The notes: generated by a model not told the origin, from the sequence alone. Numbered from the stretch's first letter, positions 53,392 to 64,000 are shown. The stretch: 64,000 bases of DNA from Meconema thalassinum (GCA_946902985.2 OX336388.2:119389894-119453893), one strand, 5' to 3'. Numbers and translations: made by a program.

Positions 53392-53821
53392 AATCAACAA
53401 CAACAACAACAAACACAAACATCGTCCACAGAGGAGGAGGAAGACTAAACCTTTTTACCATCGATGGAAAAGGATATGCCAGACCTGTACTGGCAATGGC
53501 GTCATTGACAAAGTGATTCAATACCTACCTTTCGAAATCCATCTTCCAGGTTATCGTTTTTGCGGCCCTGGAACTCATCTTGAAAAACGTTTACAACGTG
53601 GTGATGTACCCATTAATCTTTTGGATCAAGCATGCAAGGAACATGACCTTTCTTATCGCCATAGTCATCCTGGTTTAAGACATGTGGCAGATAAATTGTT
53701 ATTGAAGAAAGCTAGACAACGTTTCACATTCAGTGATGCCTCAGTGGGTGAAAGGATGGCAGCCCTGATTGTCATGAGTGCTATGAAAGGAAAGTTGATG
53801 ATGCATGGACATAAACATTGA
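53381..53821 (+). CDS. Phospholipase A2-like protein (parvovirus VP1 type)
   Basis: 146 residues from ATG 53381 (the open frame extends to a TTG at 53357). A basic N-terminus (KHKHRPQRRRKTK) is followed by a CTxC pair and the PLA2 core: LPGYRFCGPGTHLEKRL (calcium loop, about 55-71) and NLLDQACKEHDLSY with the catalytic His88-Asp89, then RHVADKLLLKK with Asp104. This order matches the PLA2 module of parvovirus VP1, used to breach the endosomal membrane during cell entry, and PLA2-like genes are known in adintoviruses. Overlaps the upstream stop by 11 bases. A polyadenylation signal AATAAA follows at about 53886. Confidence 0.85.
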   Translation: MASKINNNNNKHKHRPQRRRKTKPFYHRWKRICQTCTGNGVIDKVIQYLPFEIHLPGYRFCGPGTHLEKRLQRGDVPINLLDQACKEHDLSYRHSHPGLRHVADKLLLKKARQRFTFSDASVGERMAALIVMSAMKGKLMMHGHKH

Positions 53822-54927
53822 GGAGTGAAGAATTGGGATTTGTTTGTATTCTATTTTTCTTTTGTCAATTCACTATGACTATGAAATAAAAACAAAGGTT
53901 TGCCAGAGCACGATGTTTTGTTATTTTTAATTTTAAGAAATCGTGATGTTGATGGCTTATGTTTCATTTTACACATTTCACACATAATGAATTCACACAC
54001 TGCCATTTGTCATTTAGCAATTTACAGATTTTAAAAAAGTTCGTTTCAAGTTTGGCGTTTTTGATGATATGGATTTTTCCAGTTTGTTAATGACACATTT
54101 TAAACAATGTCCGTTTGAAGTTTTTGAATTTTCAAATTTCACACATGACCATTTCCAGTTTATAAAAATGTCCGTTTTGAGTTTTGCGTTTTTTTTGGTG
54201 ATAAGGAAACATGGAATATCCATTTTGCTGTTTTCACATTTTTCCATTTGGTGTATGTCGAAAGTTGAGATTTGACAATGATGTTGATGCAAGTGCTTGA
54301 CCTTGATAATGCTGCAATGTGTTTATGGGTGTTTGGAGAAACGTCGAGGTCTACGACTACTGCAGGTAAGACTGTTTTTACAAAAATAATGTCTATTGTC
54401 TGCCACATTTCAATGAAAACAAAACTATTGAAAACAAAATGAGTATATAAGTGACCATTTACCCCTCCCCACCCACCCGCCCTACCTCACCGTGTTTGCT
54501 CTGGTCAACCATACACACGAGCTTTCTCTCTCTACTCATACATTCACACCTGTCTTTGGGAACAAACACAACCACTTTATTTATTCCCAAAAGCACATTC
54601 TCGACATGCACACTCATCCCAAAAGAACTTTTTTTTAGTTTACCATTTTACCATTTCAAAAAAAAGGAAAAAAAAGCTACTAAAAATCTTACTTATTTCA
54701 TATTAAAAAACACAACTTTGTACAGCTTAAAAGAATCAAACTATTCACCAATCAAAAAATTTTAAAAAAATAAGGTTGCATAGAACTTTTTTTAAAGAGC
54801 AAAAGGTCCAAGTGGGTTGCCACTATTTACAAAATCTACTATTTACAATGACAGAAACCAATATTTACAAAATACTAAATCTACAAGTTACATAAAGCTA
54901 TGTCCCATAAACGATTAAACAATGAAA
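53822..54927. other. AT-rich non-coding region between convergent genes
   Basis: 1.1 kb between the PLA2-like gene and the polymerase 3' end. 54030-54200 contains an imperfect threefold motif (AGTTTGGCGTTTTTGATG, CGTTTGAAGTTTTTGAATT, CGTTTTGAGTTTTGCGTTT) with CAGTTT(G/A)TTAA or CAGTTTATAA between, and 54600-54780 is almost pure A/T. It may hold 3' untranslated regions of both sides. No gene. Confidence 0.45.
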
Positions 54928-57900
54928 TCACACCTCCTCCTCCTTGCGATCATAACCCCAGGGCAGGCTGGTGAGCAGGTCATCAGCCCACACACGCTTG
55001 TTATCCATGGAGGCGAGGGTGCGTTTTCTCTGTTCCACAAGATACAAATGATGGTTGCTGGATTGTATCCTGCACTGTGTATGAGACATAGCTTTGCCAG
55101 TGCGTAAAACCGCTAAATAGTCATCAACACGTAGCGATTTTACCACTGCCCTACCTACACCTTTTGCTCTTTTGGCTTCCTTATAGTCGAGTGTGCGATA
55201 AGCATACATTTTCGAAGCCAAACCTACGAATTCCATCATAATGGAATCACCGCATTCATCTTTTAAAACGCCCATTTCCTTCTTGTTTTTATGGGTAGCT
55301 GAAACACGTTGTCAGCGCTATAGCAAGAGGTGTCGAACCAGTCACTATGTTGCCTCATGACGTCATAGGGGTTGCAGTGGCGAATGTGGTAAATGAATGA
55401 GTCCGTGTCCATATACAAAAGAGAGACTCCTCAAAATGGCGTTTCGCAAACTCATAGTGGAATCGATACATGACCGATTTAGAAAAGTCTAAAATGACTT
55501 GGCCCAAGTAAATGGGTGTATCCATGGTCACGCTGGTCTTACTCATTTCAATAGTAGCCAAATCATCATCGATAATTTTGATCGATTTGAAATTTGGCTT
55601 GGCAATGTACCGCCCGGCACCCCACTGCCCCTCCCAGACATTCACCAATTTAATGTCACGGTATTTGCGGACATTCTCCGTAGACTTGCCATAGATGCAG
55701 TTGTTCATTAATTTTAAAAAATTAATTTCAAACTGCTGTGTTGCCATTTGTCGGTGCTCTGTGTTGAGTCGCATGTATGGCTCAAGCCATGCTTTTTGAG
55801 CAAAAGAAATCCCCCTGTGGATTTTCATCAACACCAAGCCTTGGGCGAGGCATTGCACCAACATTTGGATATGTAGCACATACCGATTTTTGTTGTAAAG
55901 TGTGCCCATGAGTTTTTCAATTTTCACTTTACTGTCAGGGGGAACCATTTGCTCAAGGCAGAATGGGAAATCGGCATGTTCATCATACAAGGATGATGGA
56001 TATTCAATATCCACTTCTAGCACATATCCACGGCCTGTTTCTTGGCTAGCCATGTTCACATCAAATTCTGACACTTGTTTGTCTGTCAGCCAAGCAAACT
56101 TCCCATAGGGCAAAGGCTGACTCATGGCGTAACCGTACAAATTATTCACGTCATAGTACATTAAGTACGATTCTGGTTTGTCTGGTGAATAATCAGGCAT
56201 GTAGACATTGTTCGCTTCGGCATGGCGCTGGTTAAGTGATACAAAGCCACCACGAATGCCCTTTTCAAAAAATAGAACCATGTCTACGTCAGTGAGTAAA
56301 TCCAATTCCACTTGAGTGTATTTTAAAGCGGCATAAACGAGAGCCCAGGACTCGTATAATAGTGAGCCGGGTCAAGACCGTAAATGTGTTGACACAACTC
56401 ACGAAATTTTTCAAACACATCAGTGAGCAGCAATACATCCAGTTTTAGGTAATGCAAAGCATATTCACTTAGCGTCTTCATGCCAAACACTCGCCAAACT
56501 TGACATGCATGTGCATAGTCTTCATCGGAAACGGTACTGCGTGTTAGTTTCGAGTAAAATTTCTCTTGTGGTGGGAGTTTTCTTTGCTTTAACACGTCCC
56601 AGCTGTTGCAGAAATCATACGGGAATATACCTTTCCGAATGCACAATTGAAATTGCTCAGGATCATTAAAATGCATTCTAGTATTTTTTAATTCCTCTTC
56701 ATTCAAGCCATTCACAAGGCTGTCTAGCGAGGATGCCATAAACTTAAAGGAATCCAAAAATCGAATGCTAAAGTTGCTCAACCTCCATGTCAGGGCTGTA
56801 AAGCGCTCATGGTTTTGGGGAATAATGGTAAACGAGCCCTTGTTGACATGGCCCAATTCACGAATCAAAAACTGAATGTCATAATTCGCCTGATTGTGGA
56901 AAAAGACACTGATGAAACGAGGAGCTGGAAAGTTCAAGTTGCATTTACTATGCGCAGCTCCACGAAACTCCCCTGTAAAGTGCGAGTGATCACGAACGGT
57001 GTCTTCAGCACTGATCAGTGGCTTTTCGCAAATATGGCATGTCGTGGCATGCTCATACTGCTGCTGCTGTTCTGGAGATAGGCTCATGGGTACTGGGTGG
57101 TCCAGTAATTCCTGTACATCATGAGCCAACTGGACAAGTTCATCCAAGAACCATTTGGCACAATCTGGCCCCTGACGGTATTTGTAAACGGATTGCGTGG
57201 GGTCATAGGCACACACCACATTAAATCCTATGGCAAAAGGTTCATGTTTTTGAATGGGTGTGGTTGAGCTTATGGTGGGATCTGGTTCACATCCCGCCAT
57301 GGGTGTAGTGAGAGCTTCGAAATCTGCATATACCACATAGGGGACAGTGTCACGCTTGTGAATGTCCTTAAACTTTAACACAGTCTTGTCCCCTTGTGGC
57401 AATATCAGTCTCACCGCTTCCTGAGAAACGCAATCTACCCTATGACGTTCCAAAAGCGTAGGGGTTTTAAAATATTGCAAGCAACGATCACAAATATGTT
57501 TCTTATGTTGATCTTTGGACATTTGACTGCTTAGCAATCTACTCAGGCTTTTAATGAGGCAATAGTGATTCACTTCTCCGTAAGACAGATATAAAAGATG
57601 AATGTGGTGTCGTTTCGGTTCTTTTGTGGCATAAAGAGGACCCACAATCTCATCACCATCAAGGCCATACACCATGAACGAAAAGTCCTGGTTGTCTTGT
57701 TCAAACCTATGGATCTCGGTTAAGTCCATAGGGAACGATACTCGAGTTAAATTTAAAGTTTGTTTTAATTCTTCAAACTTGGCCTTGTACTTTCCTGGTC
57801 GACAACTGTCACGTTGTGCTGGTTGCAAAAACGCAGCCACAGACCACAGAAAGCAATCATCATCAACATTTTCAATATTCACCACAGCCTTTTTCGAAGC

Positions 57901-58369
57901 TATTGCTGGTGGTGTTTCAATAAAGCTAGACCCAGCATTCAACGGGTTGAATTGACAGATGTTGATTTGCAAATGATGAATTTTGTCTAACGCTAAACCA
58001 CTGGGTCCTTGTTGCAGTTTATCAAATTTTGATAGCAAGGCATTTATCACGTTGGATTGATGCCACTTGTTCAGATTATCGGCTATCAAAAGCTCTTGCA
58101 TTTTACTGCCAATATAAAATGTTTTTATGCTCACCGTCCTTGTTATTATAGATGAAATCGCACACGAGTTGTGTATTGACCTTTAAAGCCGTATGCAACC
58201 TTTGCGCTGTACAAATTTGTTCTTTAAAAATTTCGAAACATGATTCCACAAATTCTCTTGGGATTAAACTCTCCCTAACATTGACCACGTGGCCAGAGCA
58301 AACGCGTGACTTGAAACAAGACTCGAGAGGCTCCCAAGTTAATGTATCAGTAGCAGTGGAAAGAGACAT
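54928..58369 (-). pseudogene. Protein-primed type DNA polymerase B, four frameshifts
   Basis: Likely start ATG at 58369 (MSLSTATDTLTWEPLESCFK). Pieces: to about 58110 (N-terminal domain, SHVVNVRESL type region), 58134-56323, 56311-about 55430, about 55430-55290, then 55275-54928. The second piece has a C2HC finger (HICDRC..ERHRVDC), Exo I VVYADFEAL (residues 268-275 of that piece), an HxxxC-rich module (CHICEKP, RDHSHFTGEFRG), Exo II NQANYDIQF (414-422) and Exo III YLKLD (562-566). The third has polymerase motif A YYDVNNLYGYAMSQPLP and motif B NNCIYGKSTEN. The motif C YMDTDS is intact but in another frame, after a CT dinucleotide slip near 55435. The last piece (MGVLKDECGD, EFVGLASKMYAYR) is the usual C-terminus. 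It would replicate the element. Confidence 0.85.
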
Positions 58370-58444
58370 GGTTTTTATAAAAGAAACAATCTCACCACAG
58401 TTTTCAGCCGTAGACTGCCTGGTAAGCAATAGCTCCAAACACAC

Positions 58445-59194
58445 ACGTTCTCGGTTTTTTCAGCAGTGGTCAAGCGTATTCCAACACACACTAAAAAGAA
58501 ATAAAATAAACCACCATGAGTATATCCATTCCAAATAGCATTTATCATAAACAAAAATAAATAAAATCAAATCAAACAGGTTATATATATAATTTTAAAA
58601 AATCTTACGTGGGTTTTGTAAAAAACTTGTTTTTTCTGCCTTGTCTTGTAGGTATCTGTGAAATGGTTTGCCTCTCTCTGTCTCTCTCTTGTCCACAACA
58701 ACAGGTATATAGGTTATCTAAAACAAACAAAATAAAAAACAGTCCATAAATCAAATGGTAAACCAATAATCATTTAAACATTCATTAGCATTAAAATAAA
58801 CTAAACAGTGTTAATCTCGCACTTACCTCAAATATATAATGTATCCAATATAGTCACCAACTGCGGTTGAGCACACGAATTCAATCACTTTTATACGCAG
58901 ACGACGCAGCCTATGTTTACACTGCAAAGCTTAGAACAGTAATGACTGACTGTGTGTCATAACATGATCAACACTCTAATACCCCCTGCCCTCCTCTCCT
59001 CGCCCAGCCCCTCGCCCAGCCCCTCGCCCTGTGTCCCTCTTACTATAGCTGTTAACATTGCTCTTGCCTTGCAATTGGCTATGGCAATGGTAGGGGGAGG
59101 AGTCATACTCGCTTACTGCATTATTTCTCTGACGTCGTTGTGATATTGTTCGACCTTCAACTCACCTCTACGTCACTGCACTTTTCCATTGGCC
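58445..59194. other. Polymerase upstream region
   Basis: Non-coding. Contains CT-rich and TATATATAA stretches at 58580-58600, splice- or promoter-like TCTCTCTGTCTCTCTCTTG (58674-58692), a threefold CCCAGCCCCTCG motif at 59003-59030, and a CAATTGGCTATGG CCAAT-like element (about 59072). Its C-rich stretch mirrors the G-rich 44990-45090 region at the other end in position and strand but not in detailed sequence. Confidence 0.4.
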
Positions 59195-60606
59195 TGTTGT
59201 CTGCTCTGGCCACATTCCTGAAACGCGATAACATGTCACATCCTGTCACCCAGCCAGCCAAGCTTCTGGCAGGCCTCTCGAGCAGATATTCTGTTTTGTT
59301 TTTTTTTCATTCTGGCTGCTAGTCTCATTCGTCTCATAGCATTATGAATTTTATTTGGTTACTGGTCAGTGTTTACTAACCTATTTTAAAGATCACCATA
59401 ATGGTTTTTCGAAATATTCACCTTCATTGGTTCGTCATAAGAAAATATCGAAAAGCGACCCCTCGTTTGGCCATACATCGCCCCCTCGAAATAGCCATTT
59501 CCTGTATTCACCATGGTCAGTCATAGCCTCGTTGAAACACGCGCCAAGCGCTACCGGCTCTCTGTCTACACTCTTTATAAAAATAAAATAAAAATAACAT
59601 GCCTAGTTTTATTGCCCTAGAGACTTGGAATCTATTTTCTTGGTAGAGGGGGTAGGGACCTATCAATGATGTCAAACAAACTTTTTTGTATAATTCCTAG
59701 TTTCCAAAATATAGGATTTTCAAAATTTCAGTGTTTTCAAAAAAAAATGTAAAAAATATTTTTTTATTATAAAAATATAAAGAAAATAAAGGCCATTCGT
59801 TTCAACTATGGCACAACGTTCTATCAGGTTTCGTTTTCAAACCATCGCCTACGTTCAAAAACAAACATTTTCAAAAAAAATATTATACCGTGTCCATAGC
59901 AAAGAGGACGTCAGCCCGAGTCCTTGGACCCCTCGTACACGCCTCTAGCATGATTGGTTCGCGAGATATAGCAAAAAGTCTAAAATCACGTTTTTGCCCC
60001 GAAAAACCCATGTTTCCAGCATTTCACCTTTTCGGCACCGACATTCCCGTAAAGAGCGCAACGAGACGAAAAAAACGAATCCAAGCACGCCCTCCTAGCA
60101 TGACTCCTTCCATTCCAAGGTCGCAGGGGCTCACCACTTGCTAAGTGAGACAGCTCTGTCACTACCACACTACTACAGGTTTTCATTCTAGAGACTTCAA
60201 ATTTATTTTGGGGGTAGAGGGGGTAGGGACCATTGATTTACGTCAAACAATTTCTTTTGTAGAGTTCCTAGTTTCCGATATATAGGATTTTCAAAATTCG
60301 AGTGTTTTCAAAAAAACATAAAAAGTAAAAAAGTTTTATTATAGAAAATAAAGGTCATAAAGACCATTCGTTTGAGCCATGGCACAATGTTCTATCCTGT
60401 TTGGTTTTCAAACTATCGCCTATTTTCGAAAACAAAAAAATCAAAAATATAACGAGTGGTTCATAGGAAAGAGGACGTCAGCTCGAGTCCAACGACACCT
60501 CATTTGTCAAAATCGGACCATGCGTTCGAGAGATATTCATTATTTTAACATGTACAGTCGGGTACAAATAAAATGGGTGCGTTAGAACCGGCCTCAGTAC
60601 CCTACT
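59195..60606. repeat. Polinton right terminal inverted repeat
   Basis: Inverted copy of 43478-44884, from TGTTGTCTGCTCTGGCC to the tip TACCCTACT. It encodes the same short open frames as the left copy (84 residues at 59890-60144 and 68 residues at 60379-60585), reading outward; these are repeated because of the inverted repeat and are not called as genes. Confidence 0.93.
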
Positions 60607-60612
60607 CATAGC
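60607..60612. repeat. Target-site duplication of Polinton, right
   Basis: CATAGC directly after the right tip, identical to 43472-43477. Confidence 0.92.
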
Positions 60613-60955
60613 CATCCTCATAGTACGAAAGTCTTCCACCAGATGACGGGTAAATCGAATGATTTCTTCTTTCGCGCCTTATCCTTCGGAAAAACATTCA
60701 TTCATTCTCGTGTTTACGTTGCCGTTGTTTATAGACCTTGCCGTTTTTTGTAAGTTCAACCTTTTATTCATTCCTTTCCTTCACATACCCTTGCCTTATA
60801 TAAACTGAAAAAAAACCATTTTCTTTTTTATTACATTTCATTTATTTCCTTATTAATATTATTTCCTTAAAAAGTTATTTTAAGAACTATTCCCTAACCT
60901 CCATAATATTTTGACTTCCTTTGAATCCCTCTTTGATATTGAATCCGTTCTGTTG
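60613..60955. other. Host flank upstream of Myb/SANT-like gene
   Basis: No gene. AT-rich with long T runs from 60800 on; it would be the promoter or 5' untranslated region of the next gene. Confidence 0.35.
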
Positions 60956-61732
60956 ATGGAGAAAGTTGCAAGAAAGCGCGCGATCAAGACGTCGACACAG
61001 CAATTTGAAATTTATTGCGATTTTATATCTGAAAATCCTCTCTTGAGGAATGGGAAATTGCATCCCTTGGGTGCCAGCAAAGTGGAGGGTTTGTGGAAAG
61101 ATCTTGCTGCACTTCTGAATTCGTGTGGATCCAGTGCACAGAAGGATGTGAAAGGTTGGAAGACGGTAAGTTACCTAACTGCTTATATTTTATTACCACA
61201 TTTTGTTGAATAATATTTACTATTAACTTATAGGTAATATTGATGTATTTTAATGGTCATCTTTTTGTAGCCTTAAATCCAAATGATCTCTTACAATACT
61301 TGGTATAATGAATATGAAGGGATTGTGGGTGGGTTATAGACAGTGAAGGAGTAAACTACATTATTTCCAGATTTATTTTGAATCATTAATGAATTGTTTT
61401 GCTTAGTTATTTTAATTTGCCATAATGGACAGTGACCACATTTGCAAATACATTATGTATGTATCATCATTGGTCAGCAGCTTTCTTGCTGAACAGTAAT
61501 AAGGACAGAACAGTAATAAGGCCTACTTTTTGGATCATTATAGGTATTTGTTGAATGGCGATCCACCGTGAGGAGGAAAGCCAGAGAGATTTTAGTGGAA
61601 CAGCAGCTGACTGGTGGCGGAGAGAAAAAAACTAAGGTGCTCTTAGCATTGGAGGAAAGGTTGCTGTCATTGATTGGAAAAACTGTGGTACATGGATTGG
61701 CAGGAGTCCAGGAAGGAGGATTCTTACCACAG
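60956..61732 (+). CDS. Myb/SANT-like DNA-binding domain gene, two exons
   Basis: Exon 1, 60956-61165, starts MEKVARKRAIKTSTQQFEIY and includes DFISENPLLRNGK, GLWKDLAALLNSCG and DVKGWKT, then a donor GTAAGT. Exon 2, 61544-61732, follows an ATTATAG acceptor with VFVEWRSTVRRKAREI, TGGGEKK and ALEERLLSLIGKTVVHGL, then CAG and a GTAATA donor. Both introns are phase 0. The order QFE..DF...P.L..GK.....LW..L...LN..G.....W....W......KAR and L..LE.RLL.L.G matches the insect Myb/SANT-like (apontic/MSANTD) domain found in transcription factors and in Harbinger-associated proteins. Further exons are not visible before the LINE at 62066. It may be a host gene or a Harbinger-derived one. Both exons are intact. 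Confidence 0.72.
61318..61390 (+). repeat. Merlin-like end, copy in intron
   Basis: GGATTGTGGGTGGGTTATAGACAGTGAAGGAGTAAACTACATTATTTCCAGATTTATTTTGAATCATTA, nearly identical to 61987-62059 (one difference seen), and related to 40776-40846. It lies inside the first intron of the Myb/SANT-like gene. Confidence 0.55.
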
Positions 61733-61954
61733 GTAATATTGTTCATTATCTGATTATTGTTAATTACTTATGTATATTCAAATCAAATATGGACCGGATG
61801 ACATAATCCACAAAATAACAGAGTTTTATTATTATTAATTCTGAATGAAACATCACTCATTGGTCTACAGAAAGACTATACAAGTAGCACTGTATGTATA
61901 GGGTTGGCTATACTGTACTTGTAAACAATTCACTTGGATAATGGCCGACACAGC

Positions 61955-62059
61955 TTGAGTTTTACTATATAAGTCGTGATCTAATAAAGGGATTGTGGGT
62001 GGGTTATAGACAGCGAAGGAGTAAACTACATTATTTCCAGATTTATTTTGAATCATTAC
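61955..62059 (+). repeat. Merlin-like end, second copy
   Basis: Adds TTTTACTATATAAGTCGTGATC in front of the block shared with 61318-61390. The two near-identical copies 669 bases apart in direct orientation suggest a recent local duplication. Confidence 0.55.
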
Positions 62060-62065
62060 ATAACG

Positions 62066-64000
62066 TATTTTCAGTCATCATCATCTTGTACAGTTTCCAG
62101 CCCCAGGCTGGGTCTGTTTGGAACATAAGCCTCGCCACTTAGTTCTTTCTTCCCACCACCTCTCCGCTGTCACTCTGGTCCAGTCCTCGCCTCTCTTCTT
62201 GACACATTCCTCCACTCCTTTCAGCCATCTATCTCTTGGTCTTCCCCTTGGTCGTTTCTTCTGCATCTGCATCTCATGTATCCTCTTGGGAATCTTCTTC
62301 TCATCCATTCTCTTTAAGTGTCCATACCACCTCAGTCTTGATGTCTCAATCCTACCTTGCAAGGGCTCCTCTTTCACCATTTCCCTGACCTTTTCATTCC
62401 TCACCCTGTCTCTTCTTGTTATTCCGATCCTACTTCGCAGGAATTTCATTTCACCTGCCTGTATTCTGCTTATATCTCTTTTCTTCATTGTCCACGTTTC
62501 TGAAGCATAGGTCAGTATCGGGATATAGTAGCTTCTATATAACACTTCCTTGCTTTTTTTGTGGGACATCTTTATTCCACACTAAGCTCCTAATGCTTCT
62601 CAGAAATGCTTCTGCCTGTCTGCCACATTCCGCAATCTCTTTGTCATTTCTCCCATTTTCCTCCACTATACTTCCCAAGTACTTGAGACTTTTCACCTTC
62701 TTCAGCTGTCCACCTCCAAGTGTTATCCCACTCATTGGTCTGTCCTTTTTCCTGGTCATTAACAGGATCTCACATTTACTGATGTTGAACTTCCATCCGT
62801 ACTCTCGCACTGTTTCTTCCCAAGCCTTCAGTTGCTCCTGAATTTCCTCCTCCTTGTTTCCCAGACCATGAGATCATCTGCAAACACCATTGCTTTCATC
62901 TTATCTTCTCCTATATTTCCTGCTATCCGTGTCATTACCTCGTCCATAACCACAATAAAGAGAAGGGGTGACAGCGCACTACCCTGTTTCAGGCCACTCA
63001 TTTGTCTGAACCAGTCTGTTCTTTCCCCTCCAACTTTCACACAACTCACACTTCCACAATACATCTCCTTCACTCTGCCTACAGTCTCTTTTTCCACTCC
63101 CATGTTTTCCATTGCTTTCCAAACCTTCTCCCTACACACACTATCATAGGCCTTTTCGATGTCCAGGAAGGCCATCAACAGATCCTCTCCAAATTCGTAG
63201 TGGTGTTCCTGGAGCTGTCTCACTGAAAATATGAGATCCACTGTTGATCTCCCAGGTCTGAATCCATACTGTTCCTCTCTCAATTTTATCTCCACTTTGG
63301 CTCGTATTCTACTTTCTAATATCTTTTCATATATCTTGGCACAGTGAGGTATGAGTGTGACACCCCTGTAATTTCTGCACTCCTTTCTGCTTCCTTTCTT
63401 AAATATTGGGACAGTTAATCCTTTCTTCCAATCTTCTGGGGTCTTTTTCTCCTTCCATATCACCCTCATCACATGGTACAGCCACTGTTTCCCAACCTCC
63501 CCTGCTGCCTTCACCATTTCAACACTCACTTCATCCACACCTGGTGCCCTTCCTCCTTTCATCTTGTCTATAGCCATTTCCAGTTCTCTCCAAGTCAGGT
63601 CCTTTTCCATTCCTGTGTTGTCTTCTCCATCTTCCAATACATTGTCTTCCTCCCTATGACCATTTGGATTCAGCAAATCCTCAAAGTACTCTTTCCACAC
63701 TGTCTTGAGTGTCTCTTTGTTGTGTATCTCATTTCCGTTTTTGTCCATCATTACCACATCCTCTCGCAGACCTCTTTTCTTACTTTTGACCATCCCATAA
63801 AGAACTTTCTTATTTCCTCTCCTGTCTTCCTCCATCATCTCCGTCCACTTTACCATCCACTTCTTCCTCTCCTCTGCGAAAATCTTGTTTGCTTCTTTCT
63901 TCTTTATCCTATAATCTTCCCTTGCCAGATCAGTTCTTTCCTGGAACCACACTCAGAAAGCCTTGTTCTTCCTTCCCACAGCTTCTTTTACTCTCTCATT
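62066..64000 (-). mobile_element. RTE-like LINE, 3' portion, runs off right edge
   Basis: Same family as 10188-13348, on the minus strand. The 3' end lies at about 62074 with the GATGATGATGA tandem; the 5' part continues beyond the window. It covers the region after the endonuclease, the reverse transcriptase and the C-terminal domain. Confidence 0.85.
62081..63999 (-). pseudogene. Reverse transcriptase of RTE-like LINE, broken
   Basis: Pieces in order along the minus strand. A TGA near 63955 interrupts before VWFQERTDLAREDYRIKK. The frame 63952-62828 has GGRAPGVDEVSVEMVKAAG, NYRGVTLIPHCAK, EEQYGFRPGRSTVDLIF, FLDIEKAYDSV, GLKQGSALSPLLF and FADDLMVW, and loses frame just after it through one missing G. 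The frame 62810-62535 continues (KFNISKCEILLMTRKKDR, LKYLGSIVEENGRND) until a further shift near 62555, and 62569-62081 gives YYIPILTYASETW, SRLRWYGHLKRMDEKKIPKR and GRPRDRWLKG. It shares the family architecture of the 10.2 kb copy but with independent lesions. Confidence 0.85.

Larger units (their letters stand above)
43478..60606. mobile_element. Polinton/Maverick (adintovirus-like) element, complete
   Basis: 17.1 kb element with 1.4 kb terminal inverted repeats beginning AGTAGGGTA and ending in the inverse TACCCTACT, flanked by a 6-bp duplication. Between them are a retroviral-type integrase, packaging ATPase, adenain-type protease, minor and major capsid proteins, protein-primed type DNA polymerase B, a phospholipase A2-like protein, a BIR-domain protein and several unknowns. 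This is the full gene set of a Polinton capable of virion formation, but many genes carry frameshifts or stops, so this copy is probably an inactive integrated relic. Confidence 0.95.

Noticed and set aside
58952..59143. 63-residue frame with SPSPSPSP repeats near the right terminal repeat
   Set aside because: The repeat is a short tandem DNA motif in a non-coding upstream region.

Overview
The window is animal nuclear DNA, most likely from an arthropod (probably an insect). It is AT-rich and gene-poor, and almost every recognisable coding stretch belongs to a transposable element: RTE-like non-LTR retrotransposons, Tc1/mariner elements, MULE, hAT and Merlin-like fragments, and several tRNA-derived SINE families. 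Splice sites are visible in at least one gene. I cannot name the species. Family names come from motif recognition, not from a database search.

Layout. 1-346 is the end of a LINE on the minus strand. 1.06-3.0 kb is a triplicated dispersed repeat. 5.51-7.17 and 7.58-9.09 kb are two decayed Tc1-like elements with visible terminal inverted repeats. 9.9-14.9 kb is an 84-93 bp tandem satellite interrupted by a nearly complete RTE-like LINE (10188-13348) with a 14-bp target-site duplication. 15.8-16.6 kb is a foldback element. 17.6-19.3 kb is a dead MULE with a SWIM zinc finger. 20.4-23.8 kb is another decayed LINE containing two SINE insertions, followed by a hAT-like remnant. 24.9-31.4 kb is dispersed repeats and SINEs. 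31.88-33.67 kb is a nested palindrome carrying tRNA-Pro-like sequences in its arms. 39.3-40.9 kb holds a short mariner and a short Merlin-like element. 41.9-43.4 kb is the 3' half of a third kind of LINE.

The centrepiece is a complete Polinton/Maverick (adintovirus-like) element at 43478-60606, about 17.1 kb. It has nearly identical 1.4 kb terminal inverted repeats starting AG and ending CT, and is flanked by a 6-bp target-site duplication. Minus-strand genes at the left are a retroviral-type integrase with a C-terminal chromodomain-like segment, a conserved Polinton-type protein of unknown role broken at a poly-A tract, and an A32/FtsK-like packaging ATPase. Plus-strand genes in the middle are a fibre-like protein with phage-tail-fibre-like repeats, a basic/pVI-like protein, an adenain-type protease, a single-jelly-roll minor capsid protein, a double-jelly-roll major capsid protein, a BIR-domain protein, two uncharacterised proteins and a parvovirus-type phospholipase A2. 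The right minus-strand gene is a protein-primed type DNA polymerase B. Together these are replication, integration, virion assembly, maturation and probable host-entry or anti-apoptosis functions. Several genes carry frameshifts or stops, so this copy looks inactive, although its inverted repeats are still over 99% alike by eye.

Right of the element is a two-exon Myb/SANT-like domain gene fragment (60956-61732). The window ends with a second RTE-like LINE on the minus strand (62066-64000) of the same family as the one at 10.2-13.3 kb.
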